Shown one piece after another: positions 36,336 through 48,003 of a DNA stretch of 64,000 nt. Numbering within the stretch: the stretch's first letter is position 1; each line of letters begins with the position of its first letter. The notes under the pieces are model-generated. The model saw only the letters and a program-made list of their open reading frames with translations. It was not told the DNA's origin and did not search any database. The stretch comes from Brachynemurus nebulosus (taxonomy: Eukaryota > Arthropoda > Insecta > Neuroptera > Myrmeleontidae): positions 6,389,672 through 6,453,671 of the forward strand of contig JAPWDM010000001.1 of the NCBI GenBank assembly GCA_035578155.1. The letters are read 5' to 3'. Both the position numbers and the translations under genes were made by a program.

Positions 36336-37474
36336 CATGGAAGAAGGAGAGGTATATAATATTGTAAAGGAAGGAGCATTTCCCAAAATACTGATCAACA
36401 TATTATGAATATTAAACGTGCGTATTATGAATGACGTCATTTTGTAAATATACAGTAACGGTTTTAATTTAATTAAAACATTGCCATTGCTTTTAAAACA
36501 ATATATTTAGTATATTTTTCTTATAATTGTGATGTCTATATAAAAACATAAACAATTAATTAATTATTTTTAATATCTGTTCTATTTAATTCAATAATCA
36601 ACTCCTTAAGAATGCTGCTCGACTATTTTATCAGTTAATTTTTCGAATTCTTAATTGTCTACTAAATTATTGTATTTTTTTAACGGTGCTTAAAGAATAT
36701 TATAAATTACCATAAACTGAAAACAAAAATTGCTCAAATTAATCGATTATTTACAATTTATAACAATTTTTGTAAAAAGATTACGTTTTGGTTTATAATT
36801 TTCCATCACTAATAAGACATATCTTTTTGATAAAAGTAGACACAAACATAAATAAAACTATACAGCTATTAAATTATCATTTTATTAATAAATAAATAAA
36901 TACAAACAAAATACATAATCTTGAAGTTAATTTTTTATATGCTTATTAATTTTACATATAAGACGCTACTGAAATGAAGGGTCAATCTAACCTATATTTT
37001 AATTTTTACATAATTTTATTTTTTACAATATTTTTAAAATTTTTGTCGTTATTATCACATATTTTAACTAAAAAACGTGTTCCTTATTTACGTAGAATGA
37101 TTCCTTTTTCGATATTTCCTTTACTTTGTGTAATGTCAAAATTTGTATTTTTCCGCTTATTATAAACCTGTTTTTTTAAATGAAAAATGTATAAAAATTA
37201 ACAAATTTTCCCTAGAAATGGTTGCATTTATTGATCAATATAATATTTACTTACCCAAATATTATATTTACGGTGTATTACGTTTACTAATTTTATTTTA
37301 AATTTAATTTTTTGTAGGACTGGATGTTTAGTGCTTATTTGCACGTGTTATAGTGTATATTTACTCTTTTGTTTTTTATTTTTTGTGGTACATTCAAAAG
37401 AATCTACGTATTCATTCTAACATATCATATTAAACTATATCTTGTCCCTCTCTTAAGAAATAGTCTCCATCCAT
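36336..37474. mobile_element. Unique insertion within a foldback unit
   Basis: It interrupts a unit between GTTTGTCACAAC and CAACGTATTTTT, with CAAC on both sides (36332-36335, 37475-37478). It starts CATGGAAGAAGGAGAG and about 200 bp of it match 24590-24935 in reverse complement. The ends are poorly matched (inward right end ATGGATGGAGAC). The frame at 36974-37165 has no recognisable motif. Confidence 0.55.
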
Positions 37475-38216
37475 CAACGTATTTTTCAAAAAAAATATAA
37501 AAAACTACAAGATGATATCCATCGCTGCGACATCTGCTGGCACTATTTAAAACTATTTTCAAATTTGAATTAACTTTACTTCTTTATTTATTAATTACAA
37601 TTATAAACATTTATTTAAAAAACTTTGACCCATCCCGATCGTTCATAAATCGTTTACGAATGTTGGTGACACCATTCACAAGTTTTATTGCGTAATTAAT
37701 ACGTTAATTAAAAGGTATCTGTTAGCCAACATCATATTTAAAACTACAGTAATATATGAGTAATATGGACTTTTTTATACTCAATCGATCAGAAATCGTT
37801 TGTGAATTCTTAATTTACCAATATAAACGTTTGTGACAACGGATTTTTCAAAAAAAAAAAAAAAAGATATATAAAAATTGCAAGATGATATACATCGCTG
37901 GCACTATTTAGAACTATTTTTAATTTTGAATTAAGTCTTTTATTTAATAATTACAATTATAAACAATTTACAATCTTCATAATTCATAAATTAGTTAAAA
38001 GGTATCCGTTAGCCAACATCATATTTAAAACTATAATAATATATGAGTTATATGGACTTTTTTATACTCAATCGATCGGAAATCGTTTGTGAATTCTTAT
38101 TTTATCAATTAAAACGTTTGTGACAACGTATTTTCTAAGAAAAATAATAAATTTTGCGAGATGACATCCATAGGTACGATATCTGCTGGCACTATTTAGA
38201 ACTATTTTCAAAGAAG

Positions 38217-39707
38217 TCGAAGGGAATTCAAAATTAGAAATAGTTCTAAATAGTGCCAGCAGATGTCGCAGCGATGCATATCATCTTGCAATTTTTATAT
38301 TTTTCTCGAAAAATACGTGGTCACAAACGTTTAAATTGGTAAATTAAGAATTCACAAACGATTTCCGATCGATTGAGTATAAAAACGTCTATATTACTCA
38401 TATATTACTAGAGTTTTAAATATGATGTTGACTAACGGATACCGTTTAATTAACTTATTAATTACTCAGTAACTAGTTAGTCACAAAACTTGTGAATGGT
38501 GTCACAAACATTCATAAACGATTTATGAACGATTCGAATGGGTCAGTTTTTTTGAATAAATGTTTATAATTGTAATTAATAAATAAAGAAGTAAGGGGAA
38601 TTCAAAATTAAAAATAGTTCTAGGTAGTGCCAGCAGATGTCGCAGCGATGCATATCATCTTGCAATTTTTATATTTTTCTTGAGAAATACGTTGTCACAA
38701 ACGTTTAAATTGGTAAATTAAGAATTCACAAACGATTTCCGATCGATTGAGTATAAAAACGTCTATATTACTCATATATTACTAGAGTTTTAAATATGAT
38801 GTTGGCTAACGGATACCTTTTAATTTTCTTATTAATTACTCAATAACTAGTTAGTCACAAAACTTGTGAATGGTGTCACAAACATTCATAAACGATTTAC
38901 AAACGATTCGAATGGGTCACTGTTTTTTTAAATAAATGTTTATAATTATAATTAATAAATAAAGAAGTAAGGTTAATTTAAATTTGAAAATAGTTCTAAA
39001 TAGTGCCAGCAGATGTCGCAGCGATTGATATCATCTTGCAGTTTTTTATATTTTTCTTGAAAAATACGTTGTCACAAACGTTTAAATTGGTAAATTAAAA
39101 ATTCACAAACGATTTCTGATCGATTGAGTATAAAAGTCCATGTTACTCATATATTACTATAATTTTAAATAAGATGGTGGCTAACGGATACCTTTTAATT
39201 AACGTATTAATTACTCAATAACTAGTTAGTCACAAAACTTGTGAATGGTGTCACAAATATTCATAAACGATTTATGAACGATCGGGATGGGTCAAAGTTT
39301 TTTAAATAAATGTTTATAATTGTAATTAATAAATAAAAATGGTTAATTCAAGTTTGAAAATAGTTCTAAATAGTGCCAGTAGATGTCGCAGCGATAGATA
39401 TCATCTTGCAATTTTTCTTATTTTTCTTGAGAAATACGTTGTCACAAACGTTTAAATTGGTAAATTAAGAATTCACAAACGATTTCTGATCGATTGAGTA
39501 TAAAAAAGTTAATATTACTATAGTTTTGAATATTACGTTGGCTAACGGATACCTTTTAATTAACCAGTTAATTACTCAATAACTAATTAGTCACAAAACT
39601 TGTGAATTGTGTCACAAACATTCACAAACGATTCACAAACGATAAAAATTGTTTTTAAGTAAGAAAATTAAAATTTTGAAATTCATGTTGGCTAACGGAT
39701 ACAGGCT
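38217..39707 (-). repeat. Right-arm inverted units of the foldback
   Basis: Unit starts, read on the minus strand, are at about 38442, 38816, 39191, 39552 and 39702, with spacings of 374, 375, 361 and 150 bp. The outermost lengths mirror the left arm exactly (150 then 361), while the number of internal units differs. Confidence 0.9.
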
Positions 39708-39716
39708 ATTAAATTC

Positions 39717-39978
39717 ACATTAAATTAATGGTTTGACCGCCATTAAAGTAATAACATCAGTCAATTTTCTTGCTTTATTTTCTTAATATCTTTGTAATAC
39801 ACAGAATTCTCTCTAGTCGATTCAATGTTAAATTAAGGTATAAATAACTCCATTTTATTAAACCGAACTTGTAACCACGGGGACTTGTTTATAAATATTA
39901 GATAAACCATTAAATTAATTGTCTGACCGCCATTAAAGTAATCATATCAGTCAGTTTTTTTGCTTCAATTTCTTAAAG
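39717..39978. repeat. Dispersed repeat R2, right flank
   Basis: Two successive R2-like segments share GACCGCCATTAAAGTAAT. The second is interrupted at 39979-39980 by a pogo-like element and resumes at 41422 with CTGTAATACACAG. Confidence 0.7.
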
Positions 39979-39980
39979 TA

Positions 39981-41419
39981 CCGTGAAACACCCTATCTTT
40001 ACCTATTAAACCTAACTTTACCATACCACACTTTACGTTAAAAATATTAAAATTTCATAGTTTATATATTCTGTAGCACTTTTTTTTAATGATGGAGATA
40101 TTTCTAACAAACTACCGTAAAACACCCTATCTTTACCTATTAAACCTAACTTTACCATACCACACTTTACGTTAAAGAAATTAAAATTTCATAGTTTATA
40201 TATTCTGTAGCACTTTTTGTTAATGATGGAGATATTTCTAACAAACTACTGGTGTTATATAAGTTTTTCTGCCAGCCGCAATTTCTTCAAATCATTGGAT
40301 TTTTTTAGTTCTCATGGTACATTTTGGTTTTAAGCAAGTGTGTGTTTAGTTAGTATTTCAAAAAATATACAAGTGACGTAGATAATTTCATCATATGAAA
40401 AGTTACATAATCTCGTAAGTATATAAAATGATTTTTACGTTTACTTATTTGTGTATTATCGAATAATTTGTTTAGGTAATATTATAGCAAATTTGGTAAA
40501 ATTAGAGTCTAACAAATCCCAACTTTACCAGTCAGCGCTGCCAACAGTCAGGGTTGTCAAAAATATACGAATTGCATTATATTTTTACACGAATTGAGAT
40601 ATTAAAGTAAAAAACATTATTATAGGTTTACATATACAAAATGTCTGGTAAATATCATAAGAAGAAAATTGGTGCAAGGATATACAAAAATTATTCTGCA
40701 GAATGTTAAATTTAGCAATTGATATGGTAAAAAGTAAACAAATTACAACATTAGACACTGAAAAACAATTTGGAATTCAAAGGAGAACAATAGAGAATAA
40801 AACTGAGTATCTTGTTTTGGTTAAAAAGATTGTGATTTTGTTAGACAATTTGATTGAAATTGAACATTGATTGATTTAATAGACAATTGTTTTTGTTTTT
40901 TATTTCTGATTTTGTTACTTAGTCAGTTTATAATATCTAATACATATGTAACATTGTGTTTTATTTTTTTAAACAATTTTTTTTTTGTTTCTGGCATTTT
41001 GTTTTTTTAATTTTTACTGATTTTGTACATCGCTGGTGAAAACAGCTGTATTTGACGTTTTCATAACATAATTCTATCACAACTAGATTTATCGTTGAAA
41101 ATTTCGAAATGACTGCGTATTATTGTTAGATATTATTTGGAATTCATAAAAAAAAGTATGAACAACAATGGTATATTTAAAAATTTTGTAATATCTTTTA
41201 TATTTCACTAAAAAAATATGAATTAGTAATAGTATGGTAAAATTAGGAACTCCTCGACACATGAGCTTGTTACTGTTTTTTTTTTATTTTTGACTAATAA
41301 TTTAAGTTTCTGGAAAATTTATTTATGAGTTAGATCAAAGTTTTTTAACTAAATTAGTTCCGTCTTTATTTTATTCAAATTTGAATTGAAAATTATGGTA
41401 AAGATAGGGTGTTTTACGG
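39981..41419 (+). mobile_element. pogo-like element copy 2, both ends present
   Basis: The ends CCGTGAAACACCCTATCTTT and inward CCGTAAAACACCCTATCTTT are flanked by TA (39979-39980, 41420-41421); nearby R2 sequence (39785-39806) serves as an empty site. The first about 135 bp are tandemly duplicated, so a second internal terminus begins near 40116. From 40641 it encodes MSGKYHKKKIGARIYKNY, then after a 1-nt shift LNLAIDMVKSKQ and EKQFGIQRRTIEN, resembling the psq-type helix-turn-helix at the start of pogo/Tigger transposases. The DDE domain is missing, so the element is non-autonomous. Confidence 0.82.
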
Positions 41420-41482
41420 TATCTGTAATACACAGCATTCTCTCTAGTCGATTCACTCCTGAATGTAGGAAACAAATGTTAA

Positions 41483-41806
41483 GGTCCGTCCACACGCTCA
41501 AGCTTTACCACCGACCAATGACGTATATGGACTAGTCATTTTGTTAGATGATCTGAAGCCAAGCACCTGTGTCCCTACTGTCACTTTTTTAGTAGTGTGT
41601 GTGTTGTTTGCATTGACAAAATATCTGCATCTCGTTTTATTTTACATGTGTGTTAATGTGTGTGAATATGTGTGTAGGCTTCATTTCTGTAATATTCACA
41701 TAAACTGTATGCCATCTCCACCCCACCTCCGTGCCACCGACTTACTTGCAAAAACCTGGTTTGCGCAAGTAAGTCGGTGGTAAAGCTTAAGCTGTATGGA
41801 CGGGCC
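41483..41806. mobile_element. MITE at a TTAA site
   Basis: The ends GGTCCGTCCACAC and inward GGCCCGTCCATAC, followed by AGCTTTACCACCGAC on both sides, are flanked by TTAA. The related R2 copy at 32820 has one TTAA at this position. Either a TTAA duplication or a 3-bp TWA duplication (PIF-like, matching the GG start) is possible. Confidence 0.7.
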
Positions 41807-41829
41807 TTAACAGGTTCGATTCAGTAATC

Positions 41830-42473
41830 CATGGACCATATATAATGGACGGCTAACTTATATGGGAAGAATTGCCAAAAATGGCATATATTAGGCTTTC
41901 TTTTTTCACCACTCGTGGCGTTAATATTCTTAAAATACTGATGTGAATATAGCGAATATAGTAACATAAAACGGATAAAATCGAATGTAAATACAGTACT
42001 TATTCTCAAATGTAAACACGTCGGGACTGGGGAAGTGAGTGTTTCCATTTGAGAATCATCAATGTTGGTTGATGATATTTAATCATAAGGAAATACATCG
42101 AATTTACATATGTATGAAATAAACGCTTATAGTTTAAATTACTTTATACGGCGGATATCCAATGGTAGTGACTCTGATTTTACATAGTGACGTCAGCGAA
42201 TTATATAATATACAATGTAAATGATGTGACGCAAAATAAAAATTGTTAAGTTTATTTTAAAAAAGATCGGAAAACCCACTTTATAACTGTGTTGATCATT
42301 GAAAAAGATTTCAGAATATTCTATTCAAAAGCTAACAAAGATATAGAAGCTCGCATTTCCATTTGAGAATAAGTACTGTACCGCTTTGGTATCACACGAA
42401 AGTCACACGAATGCCCTTATATTTAGACTTTTTTGAATACATTGACTTGGACGTCCATTATATATGGTCCATG
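41830..42473. mobile_element. hAT-like MITE family, reference copy
   Basis: Perfect inverted ends CATGGACCATATATAATG are flanked by the 8-bp duplication CAGTAATC (41822-41829, 42474-42481). Internal sequence contains TATTCTCAAATG in inverted pairs. Other copies are at 28757-31315 (split) and 31725-32405. Confidence 0.85.
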
Positions 42474-42481
42474 CAGTAATC

Positions 42482-43462
42482 AGTGGGTAAAGTAACACAG
42501 ACGGAAGAAAAACCATTTAATATGTGATATATGTAATAAAACATTTTCTAGGTCGGACAGTATGAACAAACACGTTAACAAACTTCAAAATAATAAATCA
42601 TAATAATAAGTAACAAAAGTTAATTAAAATCGAGTTGCTAGAAGTTAATTTTATTTTATATTTATTTTTGAGTTCATTTTACATTGGTATTTTTCTCTTT
42701 GTTTTTGTTTAAAACAACTTGTATGTTGTGGTACGTAATATTACGTATGTTTTATAAATATATATTTTTTTTATTTAAAAAAAATGAATTATTTCGTCAT
42801 AAATTATCCTTATTTTTGGTGTACCTAAACAAGTTCATGGAGTTGGATGTCAGAGACCAGGAGTGTTTACCCTATTTACTTGGATTGGTTGATTTACATA
42901 TTTCGTATAGAGAGATTAATTTGTTGATATACTTAGGTAGTTATTTATATTTATATAGAAAAAAAATTACAAAAAGAACTAAATTAATGTTATTTCTATA
43001 AGAAATCACTTTATGATAATGTAAAAAAGTGAAATGGGTTTGTACAACGTTTTTAATACAGTTTGGACACTTTCACAGTAAACTTCCCCAAGAGCCGGCA
43101 ATATTTTTAAAGAATTAAAAAAGATTATAAATAAATTCACGAAATAATTCAACACGTGTAATCATTCACTTTTTTAATAAAAACATAGTAACAGACAAAC
43201 ACACTGATATAAATGTTTACAAATACCGAGACACAGAGAGTGTGTTGTATAAAAAAAATAAGTTAATACGTACGTGTTTCCGTACATAGGGTTGCCAGGT
43301 CATAAAATCGAGAACCCAGACAGATCGGTCCAGTGTATCCCTTTTGCACCCCTGGTCAAAAAATATCTTGCTGTGTTAACCGTAATAAAAGTTTTATGAT
43401 GTGAGAAATATTGAAAAAATCTAGTTTTAAATTACATTATACATGTATTATGTATATATGTA
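42482..43462. other. Unassigned AT-rich DNA with a hAT-like end fragment
   Basis: Nothing coding is recognised. A hAT-like terminus (TAGGGTTGCCAGGTC near 43288) is seen without a partner. The frame 42684-43001 has no identifiable motif. Confidence 0.3.
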
Positions 43463-44965
43463 CTGTGAATGTCCGAAATGTAGTGTACGTTAACAACCAC
43501 CACGCTAGCTGGTGAATGACCGTTTTTTATTCTCTTCATGACGATTTCGGTCATACACCGGTGAATGTTAACATACACCACGACGACTTGGTTTATGCTC
43601 ATTATGAGTGAAATTATGTCTATTAATGGTATAGAAATACCTGTTATTTTTATACAAAAAATTGTTATTGTAACAATAAATAAAATAATTATTAATAGTC
43701 ATTTCTGAGTCCACTCTGAACACAGTATTCGAAATTCTAGGTAGAGAGAACTTAGTTGTTTTTTGAGAAATTTTAATAAAATTTTGAAAACAGCATTCGA
43801 CAAAGATTCATTTATATTCCTTGTACTACTTTTCTTTTCGTTTGTACCTCAACCATTTTGAAAGTACAGCTTTCTAATTTTCGACTTAATAACGGTAATA
43901 TGATAATCTAGCGATTTTTAAAAACTTAAAAATTACTTGTACAAACGGGTACAAACTACAAACTATAGTCTTTCCAATGCTGTTTTCAAGTTTCGAGTAT
44001 CTCTAGAAACAATGGAATTCATTTTACCTAGAATACCCAGTACTGTGTATCTCCGAACGGATTGAGGTACAAACGAAATGAAAAGATTTGTAACGGATAC
44101 AAATTATATTCTTTCAAATGCGATTTTCAAAAATTTCAATATCTACAAAAACAGTAAATTTTGTTCTACCTAGAATTTCGAGTATCCTCTATCTCCCAAC
44201 TTTTTGATGTACAAAAGAAAAAAAAAGAACTATAAACGGGTATAAACAAATCTTTATCGAATGCCGTTTACAAATTTTGAATATTTCTAAAAACAACCAG
44301 ATTCGTTCTACCTAGAATTTTGAGTACCGTGTTTTGTCGAAGCCTTTGAGACACAAACGAAAATAAAAGAGGTACACACGGATCTTTATCGAATACTGTT
44401 TTCAAAAATGAAATATTCCAAAAAACAATCAAGCTGGTTCTACCTAGAATTTCGGGTGGCGTCAATCTTCGAATCCTTTGAGGTACAAACGACAATAGAG
44501 ATACAAACAGGTACAATCGAAGTTCTATCAAAGGATACGCCCGTCATTTTAAAATTTTTTCTGTTTATCCTTCGAGGTATAAACAAAATAAAGTGCGGTA
44601 CAAACTGGTACAAACGAGCTGCATTATTTATTTTTGAATTTGCAGTATTTACCGGTTTTCAATATTTAGGATGAATTCCCACAGACTAAATTTTGCAACA
44701 ATGAATTATTTTTAAACAAACACAATCTATTCGTTATAAGTTCTTTTTTAAACAAATAATGACGTGTTTTAATATTCACGTAATTTTTAAATCGTTATAT
44801 CTAACAATAATATTCACAGAATCGTCTTGGTGTATGTTAACATCTACCGGTGTATGTCCGATTTAAAAAGATTTATTAAAAAATTTCGGACATACACCAT
44901 CGACATTGATGACTGTCGACATACACCGGTGTATCTTAACATTCACCAATTTCAGACATTCACAG
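43463..44965. mobile_element. TA-flanked element with internal tandem repeats
   Basis: The ends CTGTGAATGTCCGAAAT and inward CTGTGAATGTCTGAAAT are flanked by TA (43461-43462, 44966-44967). Subterminal zones on both sides carry multiple copies of a GGTGTATGT/ACATACACC motif. No transposase is visible. Confidence 0.78.
43724..44660. repeat. Diverged tandem array, about 130-145-bp units
   Basis: Units share TTCTACCTAGAATTTCGAGT and a GAGGTACAAACGAAAA block at about 44024, 44167, 44311 and 44440. A first unit at about 43726 is in the opposite orientation (GAAATTCTAGGTAGA). Confidence 0.75.
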
Positions 44966-45494
44966 TAACATATAAGTACATTTCTATTAAATATTTCATT
45001 TTATTTTATTTTAAATTTTGAAAAATATACAACCTTATAATTATGTATTATCTGTTATATACATCCCGTCATTCTGAAAGTGTAACATTGAAATTGAAAT
45101 GAAATTTTTGAACTTTAAATTGAAATTTCTGTAATCCAGGGAAACAAATTTGCCATTAGAAGAAAGTATTTGAAAAAAAAATTGAAGATGTATGCTAAGA
45201 CAACTTCTGTTGATCCCTAATTTTTCCAAAATCTGAGAGATTAAGGATTTTCAAAATACAAATTATCATTGGGAATTGAAAATACAAAAAATGTAATTCT
45301 AAAACTTACGACTTTTTGAAAATACATAATTAATATATGGAGTTGTCCTTAAAGTATCTACCTATAAGTAAATTCTTAATATGTTAGTGAAAGGAAGGGT
45401 ATCGATAAGCTAAGAAAAATTACCCTTTTAGGAAATTTTTGATTCAAGTCGGACACTCGACGGAATTTTTTACCGCACAATATACAGAGTACGT

Positions 45495-46967
45495 TTAAAC
45501 GACGCTTTGTGATTTTTGTGGTAATCGTCCATGAACCAATTTGGTGTGATTATAAAGTGTTGAACTTTGTCGAAACGCTTTCGAGCAAATACTACAAGAA
45601 AATGGTTTTTCACCGGTATGTATGGATATATGACTTGCTAATGTTTTTTTATCCAAAAATGCTTTTGGGCAATATGTACATTTAAATCGGCGGTCATTCA
45701 AATGTTTTCTCTCGTGCTTAGAGCGAGCACTAGCAGTCTTAAATCGTTTATCACAATGTCGACATGAATAGTTACGTTCGTTTGAATGCATTGATTTATT
45801 ATGTCTATTTAAGTCAGCTTTCCGACGAAATTTTTTTCCACATAATGTACATAATACTTTAAAAGCTTCGTCAAAATTTTCGTGAAAGTCTTTAACATGA
45901 CATTGTAATCCGAATTTGAAAGCAAATTTCTTCCCACAATATTGACACTGAAAACTATGTGTATTATGTTTGTACTTTAAATGAGCCGATAAATTAAAAA
46001 CCGCTTTTCCACATTTTTGACAAGTTACTTTTGGTGGGGGATTATCAGTATGAATCTTTTGTTTATGTCGAGTGAATCCACTGTGCGAAATAAATGATTG
46101 AGAACACTCAGTACAAAAGTACGGTTTTAGTCCTGAATGAATTCTTATGTGCCTTGTTAAGGTATTTTCATTTAAAAATGATTTTAAACAATAATCACAT
46201 TTAAATATTCTTTCATGAGCACGTTCGTGTGTTTGTAGACGAGAAGATTTTATAAATGTTTTTTCACAGTACTTACACTTAAAAGTATTTTTACTTTTAT
46301 CTTTTGAAGATAAATTATCTTTATCTGAATCTTTGCTTTCGTCTACATCAATTTCAGATTTTATATGGTTATTGATACAGTTACATATTCCACTTGGAGA
46401 ATTGCACTTATTGCACAAAAATAAAGTCGTCTCAGGCGTATCAGGTTGCTCAGTTTTTATATCGCTATTATTTACTGTTTCATGACATATTTCTACTGCT
46501 GTCTTCTGCTCATAATTTTCGTCTATATTAGTATCCTGATCAAAATCATCTTCAGGGTCGCTAATTTCATCGGCAGATTTATCAGTATCAATTATATAGG
46601 GAAATTTGATTGGTAAAATTTGAAATTCACGATCATTTAAAATATTTTTCAAATAACTGAATGAGGATTCACATTTTTGTTTGAAGAGAATGAAATTTCT
46701 TAATTGGTTTAGACAGACCATACAAATTCCATTTGGATATCGTATATCGGTCATCGCCTAAAATTTCTTTAGTGAGATAAATATTCTACATACTTATACG
46801 TTAATTACTTTTTGTCTAGGCTAATTTACCTCAACATTAAAAAATGCCAATATTGTGTTAAAATCTTCTAATTCCTTTAATAATTGAATTGATACCATTT
46901 GTTGATGAATCTGTAAACATATTCTACAGTTTTTGCAGAGTGAAAATACAATATTATTTGTTTCCAT
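45495..46967 (-). CDS. ZAD/C2H2 zinc-finger protein E
   Basis: Predicted 466-residue nuclear DNA-binding protein. Exon 1 is 46830-46967 (46 codons, one fewer than B and D through a 3-nt deletion), the intron 46758-46829 (72 nt, GT-AG, phase 0), and exon 2 45495-46757. The second exon begins GCG ATG ACC, where other paralogues have GTG ATG ACC. The ZAD has CRIC and ICMVC. The linker cluster reads LFLCNKCNSPSGICNC and the SUMO-type sites are IKTE and IKSE. Nine fingers follow; finger 1 (KSSRLQTH), finger 3 (SHSGFTRH) and finger 7 (TASARSKH) have their own contact residues. The 5' flank resembles that of gene D, and a fossil finger-6 piece follows the stop. No disabling lesion is seen. Confidence 0.93.
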
Positions 46968-47165
46968 TTTAAGCTTTATCAAGCATTGTGTACGTCATGT
47001 ATGTATTTGTTGCATTTGCTGATTTTATTACTTTCTGCACTTATTTTCGAACCTTTCGAAGTGTTTGAAGTGGTTATGCACGTTTGACGTTATGCAGGTT
47101 ATCAAACGGTTGTCAGATGACTTTTTTTAAAATGCGGTAGATGTCGCAGATGTCTCTAATGAAAG
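46968..47165 (-). promoter_or_regulatory. Conserved upstream region of gene E
   Basis: Counterpart of 28133-28318. The conserved blocks are TTTATTACTTTCTGC and ATCAAACGGTTGTCAGAT. The region ends shortly before a hAT-like MITE at 47228. Function is inferred from position and conservation only. Confidence 0.5.
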
Positions 47166-47227
47166 GTCAAAGATAGAGGAAGGAAGTAAGAAATTTAAGG
47201 TACCATCACCATCATATCACCATAGAG

Positions 47228-47799
47228 TAGGGTTTTCGATCTCTGGCCAAAAAATCGATCTTGTGGATCGATTCGAATCGTCAAACCAAAGATCGATGCA
47301 GGAGAAAATCGGCTTACCAAAGATCGATCTGACAAAAATCGATTCAATTTTTGTACTTACAGAAAATAAAAGAAATATAAAAGTTTTAAATTAAGTTTTT
47401 TTATTAGTAAATTCACAAATCAGTTTCAAAAAAATTCAATTTCCTTTGAAGTTGAATTACTGAATTTAATATAAATAAAATATAATTCAAGTGGTTTCCA
47501 GTTTGTGCTAAAAATGTCACACGAATCAAAAATTTGACTCAATTTTCTATAAATGAATCATAAAAGCGCTAAAATTATTTGACAACATAAATAGTTAAAA
47601 TATATTCTACAATAATTTTAAAAAATCATATTTTTACAAAAATTATTCTAATTTAAATTTGAAAAAGATCGATCTCTGATCCCGTAAATTTTTCACGATC
47701 TCTGTATCGATTTAGTCTTCAAAGAATCGATTCAAAAAATCGAAGATCCACCCTCCAAAAATCGATTTTCGATAAAATCGAATCGAGATCGGAACCCTA
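47228..47799. mobile_element. hAT-like MITE, TAGGGTTTCC family, copy 2
   Basis: The ends TAGGGTTTTCGATCTC and inward TAGGGTTCCGATCTC are flanked by the 8-bp duplication CCATAGAG (47220-47227, 47800-47807). The interior matches 23173-23602 in reverse orientation. Confidence 0.88.
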
Positions 47800-48003
47800 C
47801 CATAGAGGTAACACAACCATCGAAACCCACATATAAAAGTGTGGTCGAAAGTTGCTGTAAGCTGCATTTTATACCTTTTATACTGCGTAATTAAGGTAAT
47901 TAACCTAATTAACTGATTAGTCAATAGTCGTCCATCGGCTCTACAAGAGTACACAACCATTGTAAGTCGTGGCCACAGTGGTGGCGTTATACTTACCAAG
48001 ATA

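Larger units (their letters stand above)
32951..38216 (+). repeat. Left-arm tandem units of the foldback
   Basis: Units begin with GTATCCGTTAGCC or a close variant at 32951, 33101, 33462, 33838, 34214, 34590, 34966, 36226, 37715 and 38002. Before the insertions the spacings are 150, 361, 376, 376, 376 and 376 bp. Shared blocks in each unit include CAATCGATCAGAAATCGTTT and CATCTGCTGGCACTATTTAG. Open frames here (33998-34183, 34332-34520) are by-products of the repeat. Confidence 0.9.
32946..39707. mobile_element. Foldback element with terminus-repeating arms, 6.76 kb
   Basis: The element starts AGCCTGTATCCGTTAGCC and ends in its exact complement, flanked by the perfect 9-bp duplication ATTAAATTC (32937-32945, 39708-39716) inside repeat R2. 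The left arm consists of tandem units in direct orientation; the right arm (from about 38217) has the same units inverted. Each unit restarts with the terminal motif GTATCCGTTAGCC. No transposase was recognised. Long tandem-array inverted repeats plus a 9-bp TSD resemble Drosophila Foldback (FB) elements and MULE-type insertion; that classification is inference. It carries two insertions, 35197-36069 and 36336-37474. Confidence 0.85.

Noticed and set aside
36974..37165. Hydrophobic 63-residue frame inside the foldback insertion
   Set aside because: AT-rich sequence readily gives Phe/Leu/Ile-rich frames; no motif, homologue or splice context.
41811..41821. GGTTCGATTC resembling a tRNA B box / SINE head
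   Set aside because: No matching A box or cloverleaf could be built; it is part of repeat R2.
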